A stretch of 36,620 nucleotides of DNA from Candidatus Iainarchaeum sp. Lineage in GTDB: Archaea > Iainarchaeota > Iainarchaeia > Iainarchaeales > DTGL01. The stretch's first letter is position 1; each line of letters opens with the position of its first letter. The notes beneath the pieces are model-generated. The model did not search any database, was not told the DNA's origin, and worked only from the letters and a program-made list of their open reading frames with translations. Where the stretch lies: contig JAFCFP010000003.1 in NCBI GenBank assembly GCA_017608575.1, positions 1 to 36,620 on the forward strand. The letters are read 5' to 3'. The position numbers and the translations under genes are program-made. Of the stretch, positions 25,701 through 36,200 are shown piece by piece.

Positions 25701-28700
25701 GGTGTTTCTGTTTCAATTTTGGTGCAGGTTCCCTTGCAACAACGCGAGGTGTTTGAAGCGCTTATTAATGGCTCAGAGCACTCATAGCCCTTTGGGCACT
25801 TTATGCCGCCTTTTTCTTCACAGGATGGACCAATTGCATAAAACGGTCTGCCAAGAGATACTGCCTGCATGCCGCCATAAACAAGCCCAATTATTCCAGT
25901 AACAAAACCACTCCTTATTGCCTTGCATAAATTCTTTTCATTGAATTTTACTGTTCCTGAAACCCTTTTGCTTGGACAACTGTTTATTATTTTTCCAACA
26001 TCAAATCCATCATATGGGTTATTCGGATCATCGTAAATATCGTATTCATAACGGTTTAATTTAATGCAGCCCTCTGTGGGCTCTATTAGCACTCTTATAA
26101 GTTTTGCAACTTCAAATTCGTTCTTTCCAGCTGCCCTGAATTTAACATAAATTGGATACTGTCCCGGAATTCTTTCCTCTGAAAGCACTGTGACAGTGTG
26201 AGAGTCATTGCTTCCCATTGTTATTTCCTTGCTTCCCACATTCAATTCCGAAATTATTCTCAAATCAACCTTTCCACCGCAGTCACCAGTGCTTATTTCA
26301 AAAGAGCCTTCCTCGTTTGGTTTTAATTTAATGAGGTCTTTGCTGAACCTCAAGCAAGAGTCCAGTGACACAACGGTTATTTCAACATCAATTGAATCCT
26401 GAAGCAATTGTTCTCCTGAAGCGGTTGGATTTTTTGCCTGCACCACAATTGTGGCTTTTGCGGTTCCAAAATTGCCTCCATCTGGAATGAATGAAAGCAA
26501 TGCAGGCAATGATTCTTCCTTTCCAATGCTTTTCCTGATTATTTTGAAAAAACTTGGTCTTATTTCAAGGGAGTTTTCACCCTTAATGCCTATTTTGAAT
26601 TCACCCAAGTGATTGCTATTCCATTCAATTTTAGCGCTTAAATCCTGCAATTCAATCGGCTTTCCGTTCACAGTGCAATTGTTTGAAATTGTCACATCTG
26701 CATTCCTTGGAGAAACCTCGGTTGCGTCCTTCCAGGAATGCTTGCTCAAAGAAAAACAAGCAGTATCATCAACTTCTCCGCCAAGTCCAATAACAACACT
26801 CAATGGCCTTTCAATAATCCATGTTTTTCCCGAAGAAAAAACCCTTGCAGTGAATTTTCCCTTAAGGGTTTTTGTTTCCTTTACCGATTTGCCGAAATCA
26901 GTAAGGAACATTTTGAGGGAAATATTCTTTGAGCTGTTTGCTGGAATGTTTTCTCCAGCATACTCGGAGTAAAGCCATTGGCCTGTTTTTTCAGTATCAA
27001 TTAATCCTTCAAAGTCTCCAGTAACATCCAACAACTCTATTTTTAGGTCAAGGCTCGTTTTGTTCCTTAAAAGAACATTCAGGCTTTTTTCAGGAGAGGT
27101 TTGTGCATTCAATGTAATGTTCAAATTAGATGGTTCAACTTCTAAAATCTGGTCGTCCACTGAAAGCGTTTTCTCAAAAGGCATATAGTTTGCTTTTTGC
27201 ACGACAAGCGAAAGTTTTTCTCCCGGAGTGAGCACTGGCATGATAACATCAGCAATTCCAAAGAATGTAGTGGTTTCATTTCCAAGCACTGAACCAAAGC
27301 GGTCCACTACTTTAACCGAAGCACCCTCTATTTCAAGCTCGCTTGCCTTGTCAAGTACTTTCACTGTCAGGGTTTGTTCTACCCCGCTTGGCAACAATCC
27401 AATGTCTTCAACATATTCTCCATCTTTTTTAAATTTAACACTCAACTCGTTTGCTGCAGCGCTGTCAATCACTATTTCTTTTTCAAACACAATGCTGTAA
27501 CGGGAATGCACCTGAATCAAGAGCGATGAAGAAATTGCCGATTTTGGAGTGAAATAAATTGTTCCTGAAACATCCTTGCTTGGAGTTAGGTCTCCTATTT
27601 CCACCCAGTCAAGAATGGAAGAGTTAGCATTTCCTTCAATTTTGTCACCCTGAGGGCCAATTATTTGGTATTCTCCAATCAGTATTGCTGAATCCTTTGT
27701 CAAAACACGGATTTTTGCATTGTCAAATATATCGCTTTCAAATGGACTGTCATTCAATATTTTAAAAGACAACTTGTATTGTTTTCCAACAATTGCTCCG
27801 AATGAATCCGATACAGGTTGCATTATTTCATCTTCAATGTCCAAAATGCTTCCAGCAAAACACCACTTGTCAGTGCAAAGTGTTTCAATTCCAACTTGGA
27901 ACAGCTTGACATCAGTGTTTGCATACAACTCTCTTTCTGTTTCAGTTGATCCAAGCGAGTTATCTTCCGGGTCTCTTACAATCTCTCCATTGTCTGTTTC
28001 AGCCCATGCCCTCCAATAAATTGGCACTTGTTGCCCCTGTTTGGTTATATCCTTTACCTTTATTTTTACCTCAACGTCAAATTTTCCACTGTTGAATTTT
28101 CCCCATTTGAAATTAATCCATTTAGCTCCGTCAGCTGTTTTAAACCTTGAATCAAAATCAAAGCCTTCATCCGGGTTATAAGAAGTGCCTTTTGAAATTA
28201 TTGGAGCAGCTGGTGCATTATAGCCTTTAATGAAAACCATGTCCTTTTCCATCGTGTTTTCCTTTCCAGTGCGCACATGCAATCCAATGAATTTATAATC
28301 CTTGTTTTCAGGGATTCTTATCTGGAATTTTGCAGTGTATTCTTGACCAGCTCCAAGGATTGTTGCCTTTTGGTTTCCCTTAAAAAGCCCCAAGAATTTT
28401 GCCTTCATTTCACCGCTTATTATTTTTGGTTCAAGCATTACTTCAATTTCCTTTGTTGAATTGGCTGGAATTTTAACAGAACTCGAAGTATAATCAGTAT
28501 AACCATCCTTTGAAACTACAACAAACACTTCTTCTCCGGCTTTTTCAGTGAATTCAATCCAACCGTTTTCATCCTGCACTGGCATTGGGCCCTTTAAGAG
28601 CTTGTTGTCGACTGCCCTTTTGAGTGCAACATCCGCAAAAGGCAATGGTTGCATTTCATCATCGAGCACCCTAACGCGGAGTTTTCCATTTGGAATAGTC

Positions 28701-30229
28701 ATGCTCACATTATAAACAACCTTTTGGGATTCCCTGCGTATAAATTTCTTTTTATCACTCCATCCGCTCACGCTGCCCTTGAATGCAAAAACCATGTATG
28801 TTCCGGTTTCAACGCCTTTGAATTCAGCTTCACCGTTAATATCAGTAAGCAAGTTTTTGAATCCTACTGCATAGCCGTGTTCATCATAAAGTCCAACAGT
28901 TGCGTGTTCTATTCCTCGGCCTGTTTCATCAATTACTCTTGCTAAAAGAATTCCCCCACAGTCGCCAGTGTACTTTTTTATTTTCACTTCAATTATTTCA
29001 TTGCTTTTTCTCACATTTTCCAGTCTTTGAATGCAGTAATCCTCATGGTTTACTATTAAAATATAGCCAATGTCTTCATGAATATTAAATTCCACTACGC
29101 CGTTTTGCGGTGTTTCCTTGTAGAATACTTGCTGGTTGCCTTTCTTGAATGTAACTCCAGCATTCTTCACTGGTCTGTTTGTGCGTTCATCAATTACCCT
29201 TACTTTAATGCTTCCAATAACCCTTTCCTCCAATTCCAGTTCTGTTCTCACCGTTCCTTTTGCCTCCAAGTCAAATGGAAGTGATTCTTTAACACTGAAT
29301 CGCTGGGTTGCAAGGCTTCTCACAAAGTATTTTCCGGGAGAAACAGTAAATTCAACCTGCCCTGTTGTAGTATTCTGGCTGTCGACTCTAATGCCGTCAG
29401 CCGAGCCAGTGTCCTTGTAAAGATAAACAGTTAATTCTTCGCCGGTAATCAATTCACCGTGTGATTTAAGTGAAACAATTATTTTGCCTCTTTCATCCTC
29501 TGCCTCTGAAAGAAAAATTGTTCCATTATTGGTTACTTCCTCTGAAAGCTTTTTTTCATAGCCCGCAGCGGAAACATTAACCTTCAAATGCCCACAGTTC
29601 TTTGGAACAGCCACTTCCACTGTACCGTTTTCAGAGAATATTCCCGCAGGGTTTTCAGCGTCTTCATTAGAGCACTGGAATTCAATCCACGCCCTGTCAA
29701 TTGGCTGGAAAAGCTTTTCGTCCATTATTTTGAACTTGACATACTCAAATGCCTTTTCTTCCACCAATTCCACTACTTTTTCAAACACTGGCTTGTTTAA
29801 AACAAACGAGCCCTCAAATGGCTTTGGAGAATAACCTTCTTTTTCAATGGAAATATACACCCTGCTTCCCAGGGGGATTTTTATTTTCTCTGTTTTGCCG
29901 TCCTCCGCAGTCAATAGGAATTTTTTAATGGTACCAGCTTCAAGGTCAACTCCAATGCCCTTTAATGGATTTCCCTGCTGGTCTTTAACCATTACCACGA
30001 GTTCAGATGTGGCAGTTGGAAGAGGCCCCTGTGTAAGAACAAACATCAAGCCAAGAGCAATTAAAACAAAAACCACAAGCAAAAGCAATGCAAAGGAGGG
30101 CACAACACTGTCAATTTTATCCACTATCTTGTAAAGTATGCGTGAATTAATCCTGTCAATTAACCTATAATACCTGTCCTCCAGGTGGAAGTACAGGTCC
30201 CTTGCAGAATCAACAATTCCCATTTTCAT
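22721..30229 (-). CDS. Giant membrane-anchored Ig/carboxypeptidase-regulatory-like repeat surface protein (paralog B, 2502 aa)
   Basis: N-terminal tail ARDLYFHLEDRYYRLIDR, TM (FALLLLVVFVLIALGLMFVL), repeats such as SIKVRVIDERTNRPVKNAGVTFKKG, Cys-rich modules with Ser/Thr/Pro/Glu-rich linker, C-terminal CVTGYGNEVRTTFFWNP. Confidence 0.88.
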   Translation of the reverse strand: MKMGIVDSARDLYFHLEDRYYRLIDRINSRILYKIVDKIDSVVPSFALLLLVVFVLIALGLMFVLTQGPLPTATSELVVMVKDQQGNPLKGIGVDLEAGTIKKFLLTAEDGKTEKIKIPLGSRVYISIEKEGYSPKPFEGSFVLNKPVFEKVVELVEEKAFEYVKFKIMDEKLFQPIDRAWIEFQCSNEDAENPAGIFSENGTVEVAVPKNCGHLKVNVSAAGYEKKLSEEVTNNGTIFLSEAEDERGKIIVSLKSHGELITGEELTVYLYKDTGSADGIRVDSQNTTTGQVEFTVSPGKYFVRSLATQRFSVKESLPFDLEAKGTVRTELELEERVIGSIKVRVIDERTNRPVKNAGVTFKKGNQQVFYKETPQNGVVEFNIHEDIGYILIVNHEDYCIQRLENVRKSNEIIEVKIKKYTGDCGGILLARVIDETGRGIEHATVGLYDEHGYAVGFKNLLTDINGEAEFKGVETGTYMVFAFKGSVSGWSDKKKFIRRESQKVVYNVSMTIPNGKLRVRVLDDEMQPLPFADVALKRAVDNKLLKGPMPVQDENGWIEFTEKAGEEVFVVVSKDGYTDYTSSSVKIPANSTKEIEVMLEPKIISGEMKAKFLGLFKGNQKATILGAGQEYTAKFQIRIPENKDYKFIGLHVRTGKENTMEKDMVFIKGYNAPAAPIISKGTSYNPDEGFDFDSRFKTADGAKWINFKWGKFNSGKFDVEVKIKVKDITKQGQQVPIYWRAWAETDNGEIVRDPEDNSLGSTETERELYANTDVKLFQVGIETLCTDKWCFAGSILDIEDEIMQPVSDSFGAIVGKQYKLSFKILNDSPFESDIFDNAKIRVLTKDSAILIGEYQIIGPQGDKIEGNANSSILDWVEIGDLTPSKDVSGTIYFTPKSAISSSLLIQVHSRYSIVFEKEIVIDSAAANELSVKFKKDGEYVEDIGLLPSGVEQTLTVKVLDKASELEIEGASVKVVDRFGSVLGNETTTFFGIADVIMPVLTPGEKLSLVVQKANYMPFEKTLSVDDQILEVEPSNLNITLNAQTSPEKSLNVLLRNKTSLDLKIELLDVTGDFEGLIDTEKTGQWLYSEYAGENIPANSSKNISLKMFLTDFGKSVKETKTLKGKFTARVFSSGKTWIIERPLSVVIGLGGEVDDTACFSLSKHSWKDATEVSPRNADVTISNNCTVNGKPIELQDLSAKIEWNSNHLGEFKIGIKGENSLEIRPSFFKIIRKSIGKEESLPALLSFIPDGGNFGTAKATIVVQAKNPTASGEQLLQDSIDVEITVVSLDSCLRFSKDLIKLKPNEEGSFEISTGDCGGKVDLRIISELNVGSKEITMGSNDSHTVTVLSEERIPGQYPIYVKFRAAGKNEFEVAKLIRVLIEPTEGCIKLNRYEYDIYDDPNNPYDGFDVGKIINSCPSKRVSGTVKFNEKNLCKAIRSGFVTGIIGLVYGGMQAVSLGRPFYAIGPSCEEKGGIKCPKGYECSEPLISASNTSRCCKGTCTKIETETPATSTNTANTSNPSNETVNEPAIEPSPSPETSSEEASPETGTGGSEVIPPSENPTDQSEGSNELLTCSEMGGVPCDAGQCEKKTCGQTCTWSVIPMVKALDTDNCCVGGTCVPTGIMAKERPVFGSRTGLMAFAGIDVGSVLGPLAESLGNIINVDNMWEGLLVGWVAGSAYNYLVVQNAGTITFDVVADDLAITALRILYPSGREDRDAPGISIEMSNEKTEKTEGLEFGRKETEIIFQNSGGVTQENPVSPIYRILKVEGERRDYETTYAPGGSEEISNVWDVLNSLWDAVNVFDNCEETGYSQEEAESFAADGSNLTVKSADKYFQKFHLQFNSYKPEEPEPVNIPGESCKIGTRIGKTGAEAMPKILLKWNWNAISMDTCDEGAGETYCDATQFSIELLKKIHRIDELLAGKTFTCPSESGVLEDVSQALSDREEDVAITRVKVEKDGKKAKVIATIESNNNKEMQVETIIQLVKESDGSVVECPDGVLSIDLISRSTAECSFENLGEGLYSVNVSINPLLNTCTEECKNLDTGNDSLNAKLNVGSSSNAFRVCEPYSTSRLSDFLKANPGNAALEEAMKLSNFKALLIRDGYTKDFRNDFDEFCENDFFGTPAYYSTEGGGLSQYFTNNDLMSFKSYFIERNNFIPEGKYQVNIDIVYKDDSWSLFREGEPNATIEVELSRLDTPRPNSPFYYMPFDGLVGVKTENGRQGYGVNFREESPATLKINNDPSQLIYSSTIAHSSPVQGGWVYTNRIDDFRTLNNTRRGVILDVVRNPDLEETTINLSPSKATPIILKVSGGKSDKAFAFYSVTVDGEPQQVGSYLTTWTGIGKHCYDFEDNEMTETYQETPDLHGGVGMTECAGSFSTSSYGLEWCNIKRKGNVFLKTMFFTPLESESILKAVEGMDSMSFISPSSNATNQVYLNGIVSQNIESIESILQLVEAGEVCVTGYGNEVRTTFFWNPEKVLENTLGQTMESVPQQCIAPFTEE
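23550..23617. repeat. Near-identical DNA segment shared with 16525-16592
   Basis: See partner copy; encodes MPFDGLVGVKTENGRQGYGV. Confidence 0.9.
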
Positions 30230-30294
30230 TACCCCGACTCATTTTTTTTAATCCTACCCATTTATTTATTGCTTCTTTACTTTATTAAACGTTT

Positions 30295-33200
30295 TTACGG
30301 CTTCAAATCCTCCAATATTTGTGGATTCCACCATAGCACAAGTTTTCCATTGTCCGGTTTAACGCAGACTTCGCTGCTTTTAATTCCCTGCACAAAGAAC
30401 TTAAATGACGGTGGCTTAAAATTGTCAGCTGAAACATTAATGAAAACCGCTCCGCCGGAGATCCCCTTAACTTTATCAGTGCTTCCAATCCTGCCATCAA
30501 ATGTTTTTGCCTTTATTTGCGTTTCTTCCTCTGCGCACACTAATTCGAGTGGCAAATCAACAGCTTTTCTTTCAAAAGGCATGAAAGCCAAAGCAATCCA
30601 TTTGCCGGGTTCTTGCATTTTTACTTTTGCCATTTTTCTTTGCCCAACCCATTCAGAGCAAAACTCATAATTTGAACCATCATATGTTCCAAGCGAATCG
30701 GTTTCCTTTTTATCCTCTCCAATCCACCAAGTGAACAATTTTTGTGCATTTCCATAAAATTCATCAAATTTTCTGTCAAAGCGGTAAAAGACAGTGTTCT
30801 CCAAGCCGTCATTCCATGACAACTCCAATCCAACAGGTAGTGAAGGCAAGTACTTTATTGCCTTATTCTCCAAATCAATTTCCATTACTTTGCCTGGGCT
30901 TTCCATTGAACCTTGCAGTTCCGGGAATCCATCCACAAAGTTAATCTCCATTTTAGTCTTTCCGGATGCAACACTGTTTTCCGGAACAGTCTTCAATGCA
31001 GCATGCCCATTGGCTTGAGCCGAATCATAAAAGTAATAAATTTCCTTGTCACTGTTCTTTTCAAACACTACTCCATAATCTACATCGCTTTCCTCTGAAG
31101 CAAGCAATCCCTCGCTGGCATCAAATGGCAAATAAAAGAAGGGATTTTTTGCATAGTTTTCATTCAATTCATTAATCCCTTTATCCAATGCCAGTTTTAT
31201 TTTGTACGACTTAACCTTTATTCTGTCACCATCAATAAAAACAGTTGGCGTAACCTTGAAATAATACTTTCCGGTTTGCACTTCAGTGCCCAGCGCATTA
31301 GAGAATTCGGAAGTGCTTTCATCAAACGAGGCATAATTCTCAAACTCCAATTCAGAGGAATCCAAATCAAACGAATAGTTTCCATAATCAATGAAGTTTT
31401 CCACAAAGTTCGGGGAATAATTATCACTTATAAGGAACGCGCTGTTAATTGCAGTAGTGTGGTTGTCAATGCATTCACTGCAATCAGCCAATTCATTCAA
31501 TTCAGTTGCCTTCCCAATCACGAGCTCTTTTGTTGCATCGCTTAAATTATTCTTGTTAATCACTCCAACCTTGAATTCAATGCCAGAATAAAGCTTTTTG
31601 ACAAAATCAAGCCATTGCCCTCTTGAATGTTTTTTGGTTGTAAAATTTGAAAACTGGATTGAAAAGCCGTCTTCGTTTTCCGGAGCAAGAGCAATTGAAA
31701 CAAGGCCCTTGTGCAATTCCTTAAAGTCATTAAATGCAATAACCCAAGCGCCCAAATCCATATTCTGCTTGAATATTGCCTTATCACTGCCCACCAATTC
31801 AGTCCAAACCTCGTTGTCATTAATGCTTCTCGTAATGCCCACAATGTTTTCCGCTCCAAAATCGCTTCCATAGCATTCAATGAATTCTGCCTCAATGCCT
31901 TCAAGCGAAGAAGTTGGATTGCCTGTGGATGAAATTAATTCCTCAAGTGTGTGCTTTAAGGCGGAAGCATTAGAGCAATCTTTTTTCACTGGCTCAAGCA
32001 ACGAGTCATTGTCTTTCATAAAGAACAGGAATTCCCTGCCGGTTTTTTCCTCTTTAATGGTTGTCTGCTTTTTTGAAAACCTGAAAAGGTTGCCGGGCTC
32101 CGGCACAAAGCCGTTTTTGAGCACTCTGGCATATTCAGGGAATTGGTTTATTTTTTTCACTGTTTCCTGCACTCTTGCAATTTTATGCCTCAATGAAAGC
32201 ATGAATTGCACGCCATCACAATAATAGCCAGTACTGCCAGAAACAACACATGAATTCTCTCCAAAGTCATCCTCTTTCCAAGAAAAAGCCAAGTGATTAA
32301 AACCATAATCGTTGAAGGCTTTTTCACCTGTTTCATCCTCAGTGCAAGGGCTAAAGCCAGCGAATGTTTCAGCGCCCTCAGGCCTCAGCACTTTAACAGT
32401 TGAATGGTTTTTCTCAGAACAATCCCATTTATCGCAGGCAATTGCGACACATTCATATTCCTGCCCTGTTCTCGTCAGAGTGCTTTTCAATGAAAGTGAA
32501 TTCTGTGAACCCTTTGAATGAGCAATAACCCTTCCATTATGCAACCAATTAATATCATAAGAAAGCCTGTCTCCTTCCGGGTCAACCGCTTTTGCAGTGC
32601 ACACAATGTCATTCTCTGTAAGCGGTTTTACTGGTTCAATTGTCAGCTCTGGTGCGCTTGGAGGGAGATTCTCTTTTGGCTTTCTTTCAGACAACCAATT
32701 CCACCACTTTGAAAAATCGTAAGGCACTTGGAATGAAACCTGCCTTGGAGCAAAGCTCTGCATTGCTGAATCTGGTAGCCTGTAAGGAATGAAAACAACT
32801 CCAGGGGAAGTAACTGAAAAATTGTTAACAATAATATTTCCCAGTTTTCCAAGCTCCATTGCGCTGTCAAAATCGTCAAAGTCTTCCTTTATTTTCTCCT
32901 TCAAATTGAAAGAAAATTCCATTACCTCAATTGTTTGGTTTTCTGACACCTTTACAGTGTGCGGTGGCATTGCATAAAAGTTTTCAATAAGCGGGCATTG
33001 TTCTTTTTGCTCGCCATTGCTTTGCGGCGAATAACACACAAAGTTTTGCGGTGAAAGCATTTCAAGCCTGAAACCATAATCATAACAGCGATTGAAGACT
33101 GTGCCCTTTGTTTTAAAAATTCCGAAAAAATTCGGCTTGAAAACAGTGGGTTCAATTGAAGGCATGCATTTCTGCATTAATTCATCCAAATTCACTACTT

Positions 33201-36200
33201 GCACATCAACCGATCCTATAAATTCAAAGTCATCCTTTGAAGAAAGCGTTCTCGCATTCACTCCCATGGAATAAGAACCGCTTTTTACACCGGCTTCAAC
33301 TCTGACATTTGAGCTTTTCCTTGGATTCAGCTCAATGGATTCCTTGTCCACAGAGAGTCCATCAGGCACATCAATGCTTATTTCAATAGTTTCATTGCAC
33401 TCGTTTTTAAGCTTGAATGAAGCGCTGCTGTTCGAAGACCACTGCGTCGCGGCTTCACTGCCTGAACTTGAACTCCAGCCATTCACTCCATAAAAGTTTT
33501 GAGGAGCAGAACCATACATTGAATAATCCCCAACACCGCTTGGATAGGTTGAAAACCCATATGGCTGGTATGGCTGCGAGGAATAGAAATAATTGCTTCC
33601 AAGAGCCCAGCCCAGATTGCTTGGCTGGGTTTTAATTTTTAATGGTTCAGTGGCTTCAATTTTAACGCATTTTGAAAGATTGCTCAAAGAAATGGTTGTT
33701 GAAATTCTTGCTTCAACTGATTCAGTTCCATTAAACGAATTGTGCTTTGCCCTTAAAACAACAGCTGGCATTGAATCAGCGCTTTTAATTGTTTTATTGG
33801 GCGAAAAAGAAACAAGCAGTGCTCCATTGAAGTTTCCCTTTAACTCTGGAGCAAGTAGAACGAATTCAGTGCCAAGCTCTTTTTCCTGTGCCTTTAAGTC
33901 ACTGCTTGAAACAAAAAAAGAGCCAACAGAATTATCAGCGCCCCAATCAATTCCTGCTTCCAAATCCCGCAATGAAACACTCTTGCCGTCAGCACTGCAA
34001 GCGTTTTTGAGTTTTACGCTTAGTTTTTTCTCTTCCCCGCCTGAAACAATCTCCCAAGAAACAGGTTCCACCAAAAGACAGTCCAGTGAATCAAGTTCCC
34101 CGCCAAGCAGAATTCTCACCCTCACAGGCACCTTGCTGAACCAGGTTTTGCCTGTTTTGCTGTTTGAAAGATAAAAGCCAATGCTTCCATGCAATATTTT
34201 TGTTTCGGTTAAATTCTTTCCCTTGTCAGTCAGCTTTGCAGTCAACTGAACAGGCAGTGATTCATTCAATGGCAGTTCCAATCCAATGAGTTTTTCAATT
34301 CCCCTAATTGAAACAAGTCCTGAAAGGGAATCGCTTATGCTCACGCCGGCAATTTCAAGCTTTACGGCAGTATCATTCAATAACTCCAAGTCAATCTGCT
34401 TGAAGTTCCTTTCATCAACCATTAAATCAAAATTAACCCTTTCTGGCTTTATGCTGATGATATCCTCGCTTATTTTAATAGTTTTTTTCAGTGTTCTATA
34501 ACCGTTCTTTTTCACTTCCACTTTTAATTCAGAACCAGCATTGGGTGCTTCAAGTTCAAATGCAAACACTCCAGAACTGTCTGTTGTTCCTTGCACCAAT
34601 TCATTTCCATTAAGGGAAAGCCTTACAAAAGCATTTGGTATTGCCTCGCCATCAACTGTTAAAACCTTGAACAATAACTGGTTGTCAATAAACGGCACAA
34701 CCTGTTTGGGGACAATTTCAAGTTTCAATTCTTCTCCGGCTCTTACATTCACTTTAACTGTTTTTGTGAAGTCATTTCCAGATTCATTTGAAAGCGATAT
34801 TTCAATCTGGTTGACTCCTTCTTTAATGGTTTCAAATTCAACGCTTGCAGAGATCGTGAGGTCCTGCGAAAGATTACCAATCTCTTTCAAAAATTCACTT
34901 GAATTTGCACTGCCCTCAATCTTTCTTCCAGTTGCATCAAATATCTTGTAATTTTTAAACAAAATGCCCTTTTCAGGGTTCTTTATGCTGAGAAACGCGT
35001 TTTTAAGTGTTCCGGCTGAAGAACGGTTAATGCGTAATCCAAGCGCATACTGGCTTGAAACATTAGCCGGAAAAGAATCAATTACAGCGCTCTTCAATCC
35101 TGTTTCCATGTCTTCAATGAAAACAATTGAGCAATAGCCCTCACTGCAGAGATTTGTTTGCCCGACAGTAAAAGACCTGTCATATGTTTTGGCATACAAG
35201 CCCTGTTTTTTTGGGCTTGAAGCATTATTTCCAAGCACTGCATCAATTGGATCCCTTTCATATCTGGCATTAACACCATAACCTCGGTAACTAATCTTTG
35301 TTTCCTCACCCATTGCCGCATTGTCTCTAATTTGTATTTCCACTAGCGCATTAAAAACACCCTTTGATGGCAAATGGTTTTTTCCCGGTTGGAATTCAAT
35401 TTCAGCCCATTTGGTGCTGCCAGTGCTTGTCCTGTCAGCACTGCTGCCCATTGGCGGAGAAAAAGTGGAGCCAGTTTTAATGCTTCCAACAGTGGAAATG
35501 CTCCTAATAAAAACAATGTCTTCTTCAACAGAGTTTGTTTTTCCCTCTTCGCTGTTGCCAGTGAGAACAAACAAACCGGCTTTTTCATAGCTTCTTGGTA
35601 ATACTACTTGCAGTAATGCTTTGTATGTTTCTCCTGCAGAAACGAAGTCACGCACTTCTTCGCCGTTAAGCGTCAGCTTCATTTTTGTTTCAATTTTTCC
35701 GGTTTCTCGCATTAATTCAGCTGTAATTTCCTTGGTTGAATTGTGCACTGGTACAACAGGAATTGAAGTAAACGGAAGGAAGCCATCTGCTTCGATTACA
35801 AAGAAAGCCTTTCGGTCAATTCTCACTGAAAACAATGCAGTGCCATCACTTGAGGTTTTCTTCTCTCCAATTTTTGCACCGCTAAAGGCATCAAATGCCT
35901 TGACTGTTGCATTTTGGACGCTTTGTCCTGAATCAAGCACTTTTACTGAAATGCTGCCTTCGCCTATAACCATTGTAACAGAAACGTTTACAAGTTCTCT
36001 TTCCTTGACAGTGAAATCATTGCTTGACACGCCGTCAAAGCCGTTCTTTGAACAGTACACATAATACTTTCCAGCTTCAATTGAGGGAAATTCAGCCATT
36101 CCATCCAAGCCAGTTATTGCTTCATAGCCAGTGAACTCTCCACTGGACAATTTTAATTCAACTTTTGCGTTTTCAACAGGTTTTCCCTTTTTGTCAACAA

